Both the position numbers and the translations under genes were made by a program. Below are positions 45,647-55,888 of a DNA stretch of 64,000 bases, in pieces (position 1 is the stretch's first letter; each line of letters begins with the position of its first letter). The notes below the pieces were generated by a model. It saw only the letters and a program-made list of their open reading frames with translations, searched no databases and was not told the DNA's origin. This stretch comes from Magicicada septendecula. Its lineage: Eukaryota; Arthropoda; Insecta; Hemiptera; Cicadidae. The stretch spans positions 49,361,454-49,425,453 of the forward strand of contig CM068370.1 of NCBI GenBank assembly GCA_034769895.1, given 5' to 3'.

Positions 45647-48169
45647 ATAAGTTCTACGCATCATACTCGTCTAACTTCATCGTTCCTCAATCGGGTCACC
45701 ATATACTTCTCGGATCTTTTCTTGAATACTTTTACTTAGGCGGTTTACATTATACTCTCAATTCTCGATGGATACGGTTTTTATTATGAAATCCAGAGCA
45801 TCGTAGACATGTCGACGCTTTCTACATTCTAAACTCTGCTTCCAGTCTCATACATTTGTTTTTGCAAACTGCATTATTCAACTATCCCGCAATCGTTGTA
45901 GTTTTGTAATCAGATATTTTACTTCTGTTCATAAATCTCTATAGGTCGCTTCCGTGACTTGGTTTGTAATAATTTTTTCTACCTCTTATCGGTTCTCTGA
46001 ATATTACTGTTGATTTACGTTTTTGTGCTGATATAATGTTTTGCTACTGTGTTACACCTGTGAAGTATTCTCTGAAAATCATTGCTGTGAATTATTTTAA
46101 ACTATTTTCAAAATTAAAAATCTGTAGTATGCTTGAAAATGTTTTAACGACAGAAACACGTCATCAAATTGAGCTTTTATAGCTAATTATTAGCCAATGT
46201 TTTTGCGCATCTATTTTGTATTGACCATTAAAAGTAAATATTCAGTTTATTTAAAATATGATCACATTTGTCCTTCAACAAAATTATATTTCATAGATTT
46301 CACGTGCAGAAGCAATTAAGAACCATGCACTTGACAAGGCAGAACGCTTTCGCCAAAACTGATTTCGGCACATCAACCAGCTGCGTGGGGTGTAATACAA
46401 GCGTTGTAGTTGCACGTCTTAAGACAACGTCACTTTCAGCTACAGCACTAAGCTTATTTATGGTACGGCGTATTCTGTGTTGACGTCTCAACCTATTATT
46501 CTTTATGAAAACAGGACAACCGCGGGAGACGCATTGTTTTCAGCGGGAATCTGTGCAAGTATGAGATCACGATACTGTTATGTCAGTACCTGTGTGTATA
46601 TATTACAACGCGTCTTTTTATCTAACACACTTATATAATATATTTAATGATAGATAAAACGTTACTTACCCGTGATTTTACTTTACCTGGGCGCCAGAAC
46701 AAATCCCAGATATAAATGACACGGATTCAGCTTAGCTCAGAGCATAGAGACACACTTTCTCAGGATTCGTTCAGTGAATGTGGAATTCAAGGGGAATCGT
46801 TACAAATAACACTTAAAATTTTTTTTGAAGTTTGTTTAATTACCGTTTTAATTATTTTGTTAACTTCTTGAAAAATGCTAATTGTAGGACTTATTGCTAC
46901 CCTAACTCTTATAATTAATGAGTGTGCGTGAAAAGTGAAGATTAAAACGTCCAAACGACCTATTGCTCTTATCTGGTTTAATTAAGAAAATTTATATCTC
47001 CCAAACCAGTGCTAAAGAACAGGTCTGCAATAATTTGCACGTTCAATACTACACCTCACTTTCCATTCAACACTCCTATACTATGTTATAACTAATCTTA
47101 CTAATTAAATACAAAGTGTGAAGTTACTTAGTGTCTTTTAAAATTGTTTATTTTTTTATTATTTATTTGTTATTTATTTCATTGATCAATGAATCTATTT
47201 CTTACTGTTTGATGCGTCGACCGTAGATGGGAATCCGTAGAGCTCCTCCTTTTGATGGTTTAGCACAGAAGAAATGATGTTGACCAATCCTGTTGAACGA
47301 TGATCTGGGCAATTACAGATGATGTAGCTCTCTGTTGCACCAGTCACTTCACAATTGATTATTAATTAATTATTTAATTAATTAATGTGGTGTTACACAG
47401 CGAGAGTTGTTGTCGAACTGTACTAGTTCTTCTGCAACTGCGGACTACTTCTCGAACTTTTTACTTAAATAAAACTTTGCGTGTTTGTGAAACTAAGCAC
47501 GTAATTTACACACGTCTAGCGCATTGAAGATCCGAACGAAGAGTGCTCGCTACCCTCCGTCAGAGTTGGCGTCTGTTCTAAATGCAGGATTCTGATTGGT
47601 TGTTCAAATAAATCATGCGTTTTTCCAGTTGAAACAATATCGGACAGGTCGACCAAACGCCCCTTGACAGGTCTGAGACGGCACAGAATTACTGGCTAAA
47701 ATCGTACTTCCTTTGTTTGCAAAACGTTTGATTACAGGTATTTGCAAACGTGTTTTCAAAGATCTGACCACAGAATATTGTTGCTTAGGTCTTTATCTGT
47801 GTGTGTGTGTGAAAACACCTAATTCGTACCTAGCATAATTCTCGAGTTATTTCGCTTGGCGTTCTTCTTCTGTATATCTTCTGTAAATGTTAATTATATT
47901 TGTTGATATTTTTGCTACTTATAGAGCTTTAATTGCTGAACACTATGCTGTTTTCAGAATTGCTGTATATTTATTGGTTTTAAAGATATAGCAGTTTTAA
48001 CACATAAATTCAATTGAGTAAAATTTCCTGTCTGCACCGGCATTTGTCGAAGCAGTGACGAGGTTAGACAGAGATGGCTGCAATTATACGCTCTCTCTCT
48101 TGCTTATGTCGCTATACTCTCTCCATTTGACACTTTCATATAACGCTCAGATATGACGACAATATGAAT
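45647..48169. other. Unassigned AT-rich stretch upstream of the Gypsy array
   Basis: No gene or TIR pair is supported. A TTAATTAA-rich palindromic patch lies near 47360-47390. Short (GT)n and (CT)n runs occur near 47802 and 48092. Confidence 0.4.
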
Positions 48170-48171
48170 CG

Positions 48172-48207
<36 letters not shown>

Positions 48208-48209
48208 CG
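48170..48209. repeat. 40-bp perfect AT palindrome at the Gypsy insertion point
   Basis: CGTTATAAT, (AT)11 and ATTATAACG form a perfect palindrome spanning the junction of host (AT)n and the first LTR. ATAT-rich targets are known for Gypsy-group elements. Confidence 0.8.
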
Positions 48210-49612
48210 GAACCAAATATTAACTATTTGGGGTTATATGTTTACCGCATGCTGAAACCATATTTAAATAAAAATTAACAGTTAAAACTCCATTTGAATG
48301 TAGCGCATTGAAAATAATGCTGTGTAAAGCAACGCACACGTGGTCGTTATGTAATCAGTTCGCTGTACAAGGAAGCGACCACACCCAAACTGTTAATTAT
48401 TAATATCTCGGAAACTAATAAATAAAGGCGAAATCTAACATAGCCAAAATGTTTGCCGAGATATTAATAATGACGTGTGCAAATTTGATGCAATATAATT
48501 AACAAATGTAAGAGTTAATTAAAATAATTAAATAACTTCTGTTAAAATAGAGTTACAGTAAAGAGATTTTAGTATGTTATAAAGATAATAATTTGGGACA
48601 GATTGTATATTTTAGATTTCACACAACTTGATTTGCAACCAAGTTATTGCAAAATTAAATAAGTACAGGATATCCTGAGCGACAAAGTGGTTCCGCCGGA
48701 TAATTAAATATTAGATAATAATTCTATTCTCCGTCTGTGGGAACCAGACTTCATTCTCACGGACTAAGGGAATTCCAAATTTTATGTGGTAGGGAGAGTG
48801 TTTCGACCAATGAAATCATTTCATGCAGCCCCGGTCAGTGCGATGTTTTCTGGTGGAAAAATCACTCTTCTGTCAGTACTCACGAAGTTAAGACGTAGTC
48901 CTTCGATCGTCTAGTAGCCAAAGTGGTGAAGATCAACAAGAAGACTCTACGTGGTCAACACACACGCAATTACGAACACACTAAGTACAGATCATCTGTA
49001 TAGCTCGTAATTGTTGTGTAAAGGCGAGATACTCTTCAAGACATCAACCAAGCTTATTGTGTACTACCAGATAGTCATAAGCACGCAAGAGATCCACCCG
49101 ACTTCAAGACCAGACTTCAAGAATACAGCAGAGAGGCCGTCTAAATCATTGGTTAACAGCTGACGAGCAGAGCGACCGTCCGAACGAAGCACACACACAC
49201 ACACACACACGCTGACGTGCAACGTGCAAATCGACGGAGAACAGGAAGCAGTTCCAGCAGACAACAGCAGACGTTAAAATATTCACAAACAGCAAGGAAG
49301 CAGAGTGTTGCCGAATTTTGAACTCCACGACCGAATCCAGCAGTTCTAAGCAGATTACTTTCTCTAACCAAGGACTCGAATCGACGAGGGACAAATCGGA
49401 ACCACATCCTCTTCAGTAACAGGAAAGCAAAATCCACTTATTTATTTTTCAGATCAAATTTTCTATTTTTCAATTAAAACATTGTAATTCAAATAATTCA
49501 GGTGCCAAATAAAAAAAAAGCAAAGACTCTAGTAATTAAAAAGTAAATTCGTTGTGATAATCTGTATAGCAGTTTAAGGTTTTAGTAAGTTATAGTTAAG
49601 AAATAGAAGTAG

Positions 49613-49620
49613 TATAAAAG
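49613..49620 (+). promoter_or_regulatory. Putative LTR TATA box
   Basis: TATAAAAG lies 368 bp upstream of AATAAA (49981-49986) within LTR 1, an arrangement that would define U3, R and U5. The second copy is at 57299. Confidence 0.5.
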
Positions 49621-49980
49621 CGCTATACAAATCTTAACTGACAATCTAATCTTAGATCATACTGCAGTAGATCAGAAGTAGAATCACTAGAAATGAAATA
49701 ACGTGAACTAGACTGTCACGTCTGATTTATTTTAACTAATTATTCAAATTAATTTTAGAGTTTTATATTTTGTTTCATGAACACTTAGATTCAAATTAAT
49801 TAAATAAATTTAATTAGATTCAAATCAATTAATAAAGTCAAATTTAAATTGCAATTAACTCGCAAAGAACGAGTGCAGTTTCTTTCAACTATTAATCAAT
49901 CGAAAAACATCGATTCATTGTATAGACTATAAGAAAATTCATAAGATTATAACCATTCTATTCTTGTGTGTTGTTGGTGT

Positions 49981-49986
49981 AATAAA
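49981..49986 (+). terminator. Putative LTR polyadenylation signal
   Basis: AATAAA about 245 bp before the LTR end. The second copy is at 57667. Confidence 0.4.
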
Positions 49987-50232
49987 CAACGTTTTATTAC
50001 CCCATATAACAGTGTTTTATTGTTGTACGATAAAGCCTACCAGTCTCACAAAACTCTCCCCCTTTAAAGTAACCCATTTCGTGTGTTGTTGTAATAATTT
50101 GAGATTACTAGCTTGCGAACTTCAAATCCAAAATCCACACGCCCTAGTCGGAAGAATCTGCAAGATCAGACAGCAGGTGGGTACTCACACACAACATTAC
50201 ATTACAATAACGCATAGTAGTGTAGTTATAAA

Positions 50233-50250
50233 TGGCGCCCAACGTGGGGC
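50233..50250 (+). promoter_or_regulatory. tRNA-Lys-type primer binding site, unit 1
   Basis: TGGCGCCCAACGTGGGGC, two bases after the LTR end. It matches the known PBS form complementary to the 3' end of tRNA-Lys(1,2). Confidence 0.85.
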
Positions 50251-50453
50251 CAGAAATTAAATTCAAGTTAAATTTAATTTTCACTTTAAAACAAACTTTG
50301 CTGTTTTAACTCGTAAAACAGCTGGCGTCCAACATAAATAATCCCCAAAGAGTTTTGTGACTGGTGTTCGTACATCAGTAAAGTTATTGTGTGTATTTGA
50401 AGCTGTTCTGTGTATTTTAAATTGTGTATATTTGAAATTGCTGTGTATTTAAA

Positions 50454-51521
50454 ATGGAAACTGATAAAATGCTTAAACAGTTATTACAAGAAATTAAACA
50501 AAACGCAGCTAAAGCGGAACAAGCGAATGCGGATTTGAAACGCGATTTAACGGAAAATATAAACGCAAAATTTGAACAGAGTGCAGCCAAAGCTGAGCTC
50601 AGTATAGCGGAATTAACTTCTAAAATCGAAGCACAAAAAGTTAGTCTAACCGAAAAATTAGATCAAAGTAATGCTGACATAAACGCCGAGATTAAGCAAA
50701 GTAACAAAGAAAGTAGTAAAGAATTAACTGCGAAAATAGACGAAAGCGTAACCGAGTTAACGGTGAAAGTCGCGGAAATCGCCGAAAAAGTAAATACGGT
50801 CGATACTAAAATCAATGAACGGTTTAAGGTTTTTGAGACCACAATGCAAAAATCGTTTATTGAACAAGTAACACGTATGGAGGGCCGGTTTAAGGAACAC
50901 ATAAGCCGTTGTGAAAAGCAAACACTAGAGGTTTCCAAAAAGGTGGAATCCCTAGAGGTAAAAATTCACGCGGACGTGACCGAAACACAACGACGAGTAG
51001 ATAAATTAGACGCTTCAATTGTAGAGACGCGGTCTAACATTGACTCTAATAAAGAGAGTGTTTTACAAACGTTAAGCGACGAGATTTTGAAAGTACGACA
51101 GGAGGTACGAAGGAGATCTGCTCCAAATATTTTGGTACAAGGCCCTGTCGACGAGAAAAATCGCGTGTATTTTACGGGGGAAAATAACGAAAACCCCATT
51201 GAATTTTTATTAGCGTGTGAGAGTGAAATGGCTAGAGTAGGTTCCCGACTAGAAGATCAAGACAAAATACAGTGGGTGGTTAACGCGATGCGTGATTCGG
51301 CGCGTAAGTGGTATAACATTGTACGCGATAGAGTGTCCACATACGCGGAGTTCAAACAAAAATTTGAAAGCCGATACTGGAACTCGCATACCCAACGACT
51401 TCTGCGCAATGAACTGGAATATGGCCGTTTTGATAAAAAAAATGGGTATTACCGCCGAAAATTATATAATCCAGCAGGTCGAACGCGCGAAGCATTTAAC
51501 CCCAGCATTTGCGGAGATTGA
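50454..51521 (+). CDS. gag: Gag, N-terminal and capsid part, unit 1
   Basis: The ATG at 50454 lies about 200 bp after the PBS. Residues 1 to about 200 are a long charged coiled coil with repeated KIE/KVE-type heptads (SKIEAQKVSLTEKLDQ, TVKVAEIAEKVNTVD). Residues about 245-330 form a retrotransposon Gag core with NPIEFLLACESEMARVG, KIQWVVNAMRDSARKWYN and AEFKQKFESRYWN. The natural frame is lost at an A8 run (51435-51442). Beyond it this frame gives about 27 unrelated residues before its stop, while the Gag-like sequence continues in the frame of the next entry. Gag packages element RNA into cytoplasmic particles. Confidence 0.85.
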   Translation: METDKMLKQLLQEIKQNAAKAEQANADLKRDLTENINAKFEQSAAKAELSIAELTSKIEAQKVSLTEKLDQSNADINAEIKQSNKESSKELTAKIDESVTELTVKVAEIAEKVNTVDTKINERFKVFETTMQKSFIEQVTRMEGRFKEHISRCEKQTLEVSKKVESLEVKIHADVTETQRRVDKLDASIVETRSNIDSNKESVLQTLSDEILKVRQEVRRRSAPNILVQGPVDEKNRVYFTGENNENPIEFLLACESEMARVGSRLEDQDKIQWVVNAMRDSARKWYNIVRDRVSTYAEFKQKFESRYWNSHTQRLLRNELEYGRFDKKNGYYRRKLYNPAGRTREAFNPSICGD

Positions 51522-52008
51522 CATAGTCACCAAGCTTGCCTACCATTTTAATCATAACATTAGAGTAGCTGTATTTACCCAGGGTATTCGCACGGTAGAC
51601 GAACTCCTCATTCTAGTGTCCCAAAGTGAGACGGTTTTTGATTTTGGTGGGTGGCGTTATAATCCCGATTTTCGCCGAAATAATGAAGGGCAGAATACGC
51701 GACTACAGTACCATCAGCAAACGGATCAAAAACCGAGTACCAGTTCTACTCCACCCCAAACACCGTCAAAACAGCCAAATAAAACCTTTGAGTACAAGGG
51801 AAAACAAAATTTTGGTAGACCAAAGGGGCAGGGTAAGAGTAACGACGGGGCACAAATTAGAGCGATTCAAACGGTCGAATTAGCCAAAGCAGATACAACT
51901 GAAAAAGACAGCGACTCCCAAGGCAATAAAAATTCGAACAATAAATCGAAAAGTTACCAAGCTACAAAAAACGTGCCAAAATGCGCATCCAGCAAGGACG
52001 CGCTATAA
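51292..52008 (+). CDS. gag: Gag, C-terminal part in shifted frame, unit 1
   Basis: This is the continuation of the capsid-like region after the A8 run: GITAENYIIQQVERAKHLTP, TKLAYHFNHNIRVAVFTQGI and ELLILVSQSE. A basic, Gln/Asn/Ser-rich tail (KPSTSSTPPQTPSKQPNKT, FGRPKGQGKSNDG) follows. The first ATG at 51292 lies inside the preceding frame and is unlikely to be a real start. No CCHC zinc knuckle is present. The frame ends at 52008, overlapping pol, with a slip site at 51966-51972. Whether one Gag is made by ribosomal or transcriptional slippage, or the A8 run is an inactivating or sequencing indel, cannot be told from one sequence. Confidence 0.75.
   Translation: MIRRVSGITLYAIECPHTRSSNKNLKADTGTRIPNDFCAMNWNMAVLIKKMGITAENYIIQQVERAKHLTPAFAEIDIVTKLAYHFNHNIRVAVFTQGIRTVDELLILVSQSETVFDFGGWRYNPDFRRNNEGQNTRLQYHQQTDQKPSTSSTPPQTPSKQPNKTFEYKGKQNFGRPKGQGKSNDGAQIRAIQTVELAKADTTEKDSDSQGNKNSNNKSKSYQATKNVPKCASSKDAL
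51966..51972 (+). promoter_or_regulatory. Minus-one frameshift slippery heptamer, unit 1
   Basis: AAAAAAC is phased A-AAA-AAC in the C-terminal Gag frame (codons ACA, AAA, AAC), the canonical X-XXY-YYZ form. A minus-one slip enters exactly the pol frame, 36 bases before the Gag stop codon at 52006-52008. Confidence 0.75.
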
Positions 52009-55000
52009 ATTCGGCAAAATTGTGTAAATATAAGCATGTTAATTGTAAGGATTATATATTGTGTGAAATGTGTACTTTTAATTATGTAACTTGTGTGCCC
52101 GTTAATAATGTGTTCCCACCGGATGTCAGGGATCCGTTGCTAGAATCCGGTCCCACGCGACAAAGGCCCGTGAGCGCGGCGTGTCCGGTGTTACACGCCT
52201 TTGTCAATAGCGTTCCCACACGGATTTTGTTGGATACCGGTAGTGTTGTATCCGGCGTCAGTGAAAGGTTCCTGCGTACCAATAAAAAATATTTTCGTAC
52301 GGCCCCATCACTCCCAATCAATCAATTTTATATACGAACCGCTACCGATACAAAAGAAAAAATTGACACTCAATACTATCTAACTATCATGCTATACGAA
52401 GTGCAATTTGAAGTGTGTGTAGTGGCTATAAACAATTTAATATGTGATATGTTATTGGGGGTAGATGTATTGGAACAAATACGTGCGGAAATTAACACCA
52501 GTGAACACTTATTAAAATGTACCATAGACAATGTTAGTTACACTTTTAAATTGAACACACATACACACACACAAAACCATGGTGACCCAATTAAAATCAC
52601 ACGGCCACCAAAACAAGTAATTCACTATAAAGAATGTGAAGAGGGGGAGACCACCTTAGATTCCCGAACTGAACGGAGATTGTCGTCGCTGCAAGAAGAA
52701 TTCAGCGATATCTTCAGTGAAGAACATTCAATCTCGTCAGTGTATGAACACAGAATCCACCTCACAGAGCCAGAGAAGTTCATAAGGAGAATCTACCAGG
52801 TCCCTATAAAATACCAGGCCGAGGTCCAGCAGGAGATACAGCGGATGTTGGAAGAAGATATTATTGAAAGATCTAATAGCAGCTTCCTCAACCCACTGCT
52901 GGTCGTCCGCAAGAAGACTGGAGAGATCCGACTCTGCCTGGATATGAGGAACTTAAACAGTCTCGTAGAGAAAGAGTTTGACTGCGCACCGACAGCGGAG
53001 GACCTCTTCATTAAATGTGAAGGAGCCAGGTACCTCACGAAGCTAGATCTAACAGCAAGCTTCTGGCAAGTCCCGCTGTGTGAGCAAGATCGTAAGTATA
53101 CAGCATTTATATTTAATAACAAATGCTATCAACACAAGGTGGTACCTTTTGGCCTTAGCACGAGTCTCGCTGCGATTGTAAGATGCCTCGAGAGAGCTCT
53201 AGGACCTGAGGTAGACCCATACACGGTAATATTCGTGGATGACATCCTCGTGATATCCCGCACGTTGGAGGAACACTTCGAGCATCTGCGGAGCGTCTTC
53301 CAGAAGCTGAGGTTAGCAAACATCAAGCTCAAACTACACAAGTGCCAGTTTGTAAAGTCCCAAATGAAGTTCCTGGGACATATAATCTCAGCTACAGGTA
53401 TCAGTACGGACCCAGAGAAGCTCAGGAGTATTATGGAGTTCCCGGTGCCCAAGAACCTCAAAGCACTTCGAGCATTCCTTGGACTCACGGGATATTACAG
53501 GAAATTTACCAGCAAATACGCAGAATATACAGTCCCGTTGCTACAGCTGGTACGCAAAAATATAAAGTGGAAATGGGGTTCTGAACAGAACGATGCGTTT
53601 GAGAGGGTTAAGGGCCTGTTCCAATCTAATTTACAATTGTTCCATCCACAGCAGGGTAGGAAGTATGTAATGTACACTGACGCTAGCGAGTACGCTATCG
53701 GCGCCGTGTTGCATCAAGAAGACGAACAAGGTAGTCTTCATGTTGTAGCATACGCCAATAGGACGCTCAAAGGCGCTGAGTTGCACTATTGTACTTCCGA
53801 GAAAGAAATACTCGCCATAATAAACGCACTCAGAAAATTCAGACACTACCTATACAGTACCCATTTCGAGATTCACACTGATAATCAGGCGTTATCGTTT
53901 ATATTAAAATGTCGATTAGCAAATTCCCGACTAACACGATGGGTGTTAGCTATTCAGGAGTACTCATTCACGATTAAATATTGCAAAGGATCAGAGAATA
54001 CCACCGCAGACACTCTAAGTAGATATCCGCCTGTAGAAAAGGAGGAAGTATATGAAGCAGCTGACGACGAGTTGAGAGTGTTAAACATGCAATACACTGT
54101 CGCGCCTGAAGCTACTAATATGCTACAGAACTTAGGACGCGAGCAGGACGATAACCTCGCACTCCTTGCTAAAAAGCTAATGTTAGCAGCTCACCCAAAT
54201 CCTCACTATCTTATACAAGACAATATATTGTATAAATTGTTACAGGGCGAATGGAAAGTGGTATTGTCTCCAGCGATGCTTGCGTGTATAACACAATCTT
54301 TACATATAAAAATGGCGCACGCATCTCCTGTAAAATGTGTCAAAATATTGCAGGAGGATTTTACAATAACCAACATGTACCGTAGGGTAAAGAAATTGCT
54401 AAAAACATGTTATCCATGCCAGACAGCGAAAGTACCAAACGTACACACTTACGTGCCCATGGCCAATGTGATAACGGAAGGTAAGGGACAGATGATCGCC
54501 ATCGACTTTCTGGGACCATTACCCAAGGCTACCAGAAATCTAAAACACATGGTAGTTTGCGTCGATGTGTTTACTAAAAAAGTTAGCCTTTATGCGATCC
54601 CTAGGCCCACCACGAAGTCTGTTTTAAATATTATACTTAATAAGTATATCCCACAACATGGACCAATAAGGAACGTACTTAGTGACCAGGGAAAGCAGTT
54701 CCAAAACAAACACTGGGCAGCCACCCTGGAACGTAACGGTATCAAAGCAGTCCTAACCTCGATCCGACGACCACAGGGAAACCTTGCCGAAAGGGTGAAT
54801 CGGGAAATCGGTAAAATGTTCCGTATCTATTGCTATAAGGAACAAAGTAAATGGCCCGAGTTCTTACCATTCTTCGAAAAGGCAATAAATGAGAGTTATC
54901 ATGATACCACGGAATACACACCAGCAGAATTAGACTCTGGAACCACGCCAGAGAGGTTTTGGGATAATTATTTAAGTAAGCCAAAGACTTATAATCTACC

Positions 55001-55307
55001 TCTGCGGGTGCAATGTAAAAATCAACTTGTGAGGGAAAGAATAGTTGAAAAAGGGCGAAAAAGGGCAGACAAATTTAATACGACGCATAAACTAACGAAC
55101 TTTGTAGTAGGCGAGAAAGTATTGCTCAAGGCGAACCCTGTAGGCCGACGAGACATAAATGTGGCTGCAAAGTTCTTTCGTTTATATAATGGACCCTATC
55201 TGTTGGCTCAACAACTCGCACCTCACACGTTTATCGTTACGACGCTGGACCGAACGAAAACGATCGGTAAATTCCATGCGAGCTCTTTGAGAAAATACTT
55301 TGAGTAG
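51981..55307 (+). CDS. pol: Pol: protease, RT, RNase H, integrase, unit 1
   Basis: This 1108-residue frame is intact. The ATG at 51981 is probably not the start; the frame is more likely entered by the slip at 51966. A Cys-rich segment lies at about residues 15-38. The protease has LLDTGSVVSG (about 83-92). The RT has KLDLTASFWQVPL and the catalytic FVDDILVIS (about 418-426), with LGHIIS after it. RNase H has YTDASEYAIG, HTDNQAL and TADTLSR. Integrase has a HHCC finger (His775, His780, Cys810, Cys813), a DDE triad (IDFLGPL, SDQGKQF, NLAERVNRE; Asp842, Asp902, Glu937) and a C-terminal GPY/F-type LYNGPYLL. The order RT-RNaseH-IN makes it Gypsy/Ty3. No chromodomain and no env follow. All catalytic residues I can see are present. 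Confidence 0.95.
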   Translation: MRIQQGRAINSAKLCKYKHVNCKDYILCEMCTFNYVTCVPVNNVFPPDVRDPLLESGPTRQRPVSAACPVLHAFVNSVPTRILLDTGSVVSGVSERFLRTNKKYFRTAPSLPINQFYIRTATDTKEKIDTQYYLTIMLYEVQFEVCVVAINNLICDMLLGVDVLEQIRAEINTSEHLLKCTIDNVSYTFKLNTHTHTQNHGDPIKITRPPKQVIHYKECEEGETTLDSRTERRLSSLQEEFSDIFSEEHSISSVYEHRIHLTEPEKFIRRIYQVPIKYQAEVQQEIQRMLEEDIIERSNSSFLNPLLVVRKKTGEIRLCLDMRNLNSLVEKEFDCAPTAEDLFIKCEGARYLTKLDLTASFWQVPLCEQDRKYTAFIFNNKCYQHKVVPFGLSTSLAAIVRCLERALGPEVDPYTVIFVDDILVISRTLEEHFEHLRSVFQKLRLANIKLKLHKCQFVKSQMKFLGHIISATGISTDPEKLRSIMEFPVPKNLKALRAFLGLTGYYRKFTSKYAEYTVPLLQLVRKNIKWKWGSEQNDAFERVKGLFQSNLQLFHPQQGRKYVMYTDASEYAIGAVLHQEDEQGSLHVVAYANRTLKGAELHYCTSEKEILAIINALRKFRHYLYSTHFEIHTDNQALSFILKCRLANSRLTRWVLAIQEYSFTIKYCKGSENTTADTLSRYPPVEKEEVYEAADDELRVLNMQYTVAPEATNMLQNLGREQDDNLALLAKKLMLAAHPNPHYLIQDNILYKLLQGEWKVVLSPAMLACITQSLHIKMAHASPVKCVKILQEDFTITNMYRRVKKLLKTCYPCQTAKVPNVHTYVPMANVITEGKGQMIAIDFLGPLPKATRNLKHMVVCVDVFTKKVSLYAIPRPTTKSVLNIILNKYIPQHGPIRNVLSDQGKQFQNKHWAATLERNGIKAVLTSIRRPQGNLAERVNREIGKMFRIYCYKEQSKWPEFLPFFEKAINESYHDTTEYTPAELDSGTTPERFWDNYLSKPKTYNLPLRVQCKNQLVRERIVEKGRKRADKFNTTHKLTNFVVGEKVLLKANPVGRRDINVAAKFFRLYNGPYLLAQQLAPHTFIVTTLDRTKTIGKFHASSLRKYFE

Positions 55308-55888
55308 CATGGCGTTCCAAAGCGCGTCGCGACGAAATAAAAAGACTTTAAAAAGATAAATAGTATTTAGAGTTAATAATAATTGTATTATAATAATTAA
55401 AATTAAAATAAGTAATTTGTGTTTTATAATATTATTAATAATAATTATAGGTAACTTGTGTACTAATAATAATGTTTTTCTATAGCGGTAAATAATAAGC
55501 GTATAGAGTGAACGAGCTCGCGGCAGGAAACAGTTACGTCACGCGATAACGACTACCTGACCCACATTTGAAACTAGGTCAAGCAATTAGCCGCGCGACG
55601 GGCGATAACGGTTCTAAATACTGTCAGCAAAATTCCTTAGTACGCGTGCCATTGTTTACAAATAAAGGCTACTACTCGTTTTAAAAACATTATACGCAAT
55701 AAGTTGCAAATATGATAGTTTAATACATGTATTTAGAGTTAGATTGTATATAATGCAATAACATTAACACTTGTGTACGTGTCTTCAGAATAAGTAATAC
55801 AATGTATAGTTAATAAGAATAATGATTAAGAAAAAAAAAATAACTGTAATTATTACATTCATTTTTTTTTAAAGCGGGTGTGGGAATA
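55308..55888 (+). other. 3' non-coding region and polypurine tract, unit 1
   Basis: No env or other frame is present between pol and the next LTR. AT-rich sequence ends in AAAGCGGGTGTGGGAA at 55871-55886, directly before the LTR, which I take as the plus-strand primer region although it is interrupted by pyrimidines. Confidence 0.6.

Larger units (their letters stand above)
48203..50230 (+). repeat. Gypsy LTR 1 (2028 bp)
   Basis: The start is set by where similarity with the second LTR begins (TATAACGGAACC); the end is at GTTATA, 2 bp before the PBS. TATAAC..GTTATA is therefore a short terminal inverted repeat. Upstream of the start, LTR 1 is flanked by host (AT)n, whereas LTR 2 is preceded by the purine-rich tract. 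It contains a TATA box TATAAAAG at 49613, a polyadenylation signal AATAAA at 49981, an (AC)n run near 49191-49211 and a perfect 16-bp inverted repeat (48396-48411 with 48456-48471). Two kilobases is long for a Gypsy LTR. Short minus-strand frames inside it are not genes. Confidence 0.85.

Noticed and set aside
51292..51435. ATG at 51292 as a true start of a second Gag protein
   Set aside because: It lies inside the first Gag frame, and its residues before the A8 run do not look Gag-like, whereas those after it do.
55879..55888. LTR start at TGTGGGAATA
   Set aside because: TG is the usual LTR start, but LTR 1 lacks these bases and similarity begins at TATAAC. The LTR end GTTATA also mirrors TATAAC. 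I treat the TGTGGGAA segment as part of the purine-rich tract.
55308..55888. env gene downstream of pol
   Set aside because: There is no open frame of useful length and no signal-peptide or transmembrane-like sequence before the next LTR.
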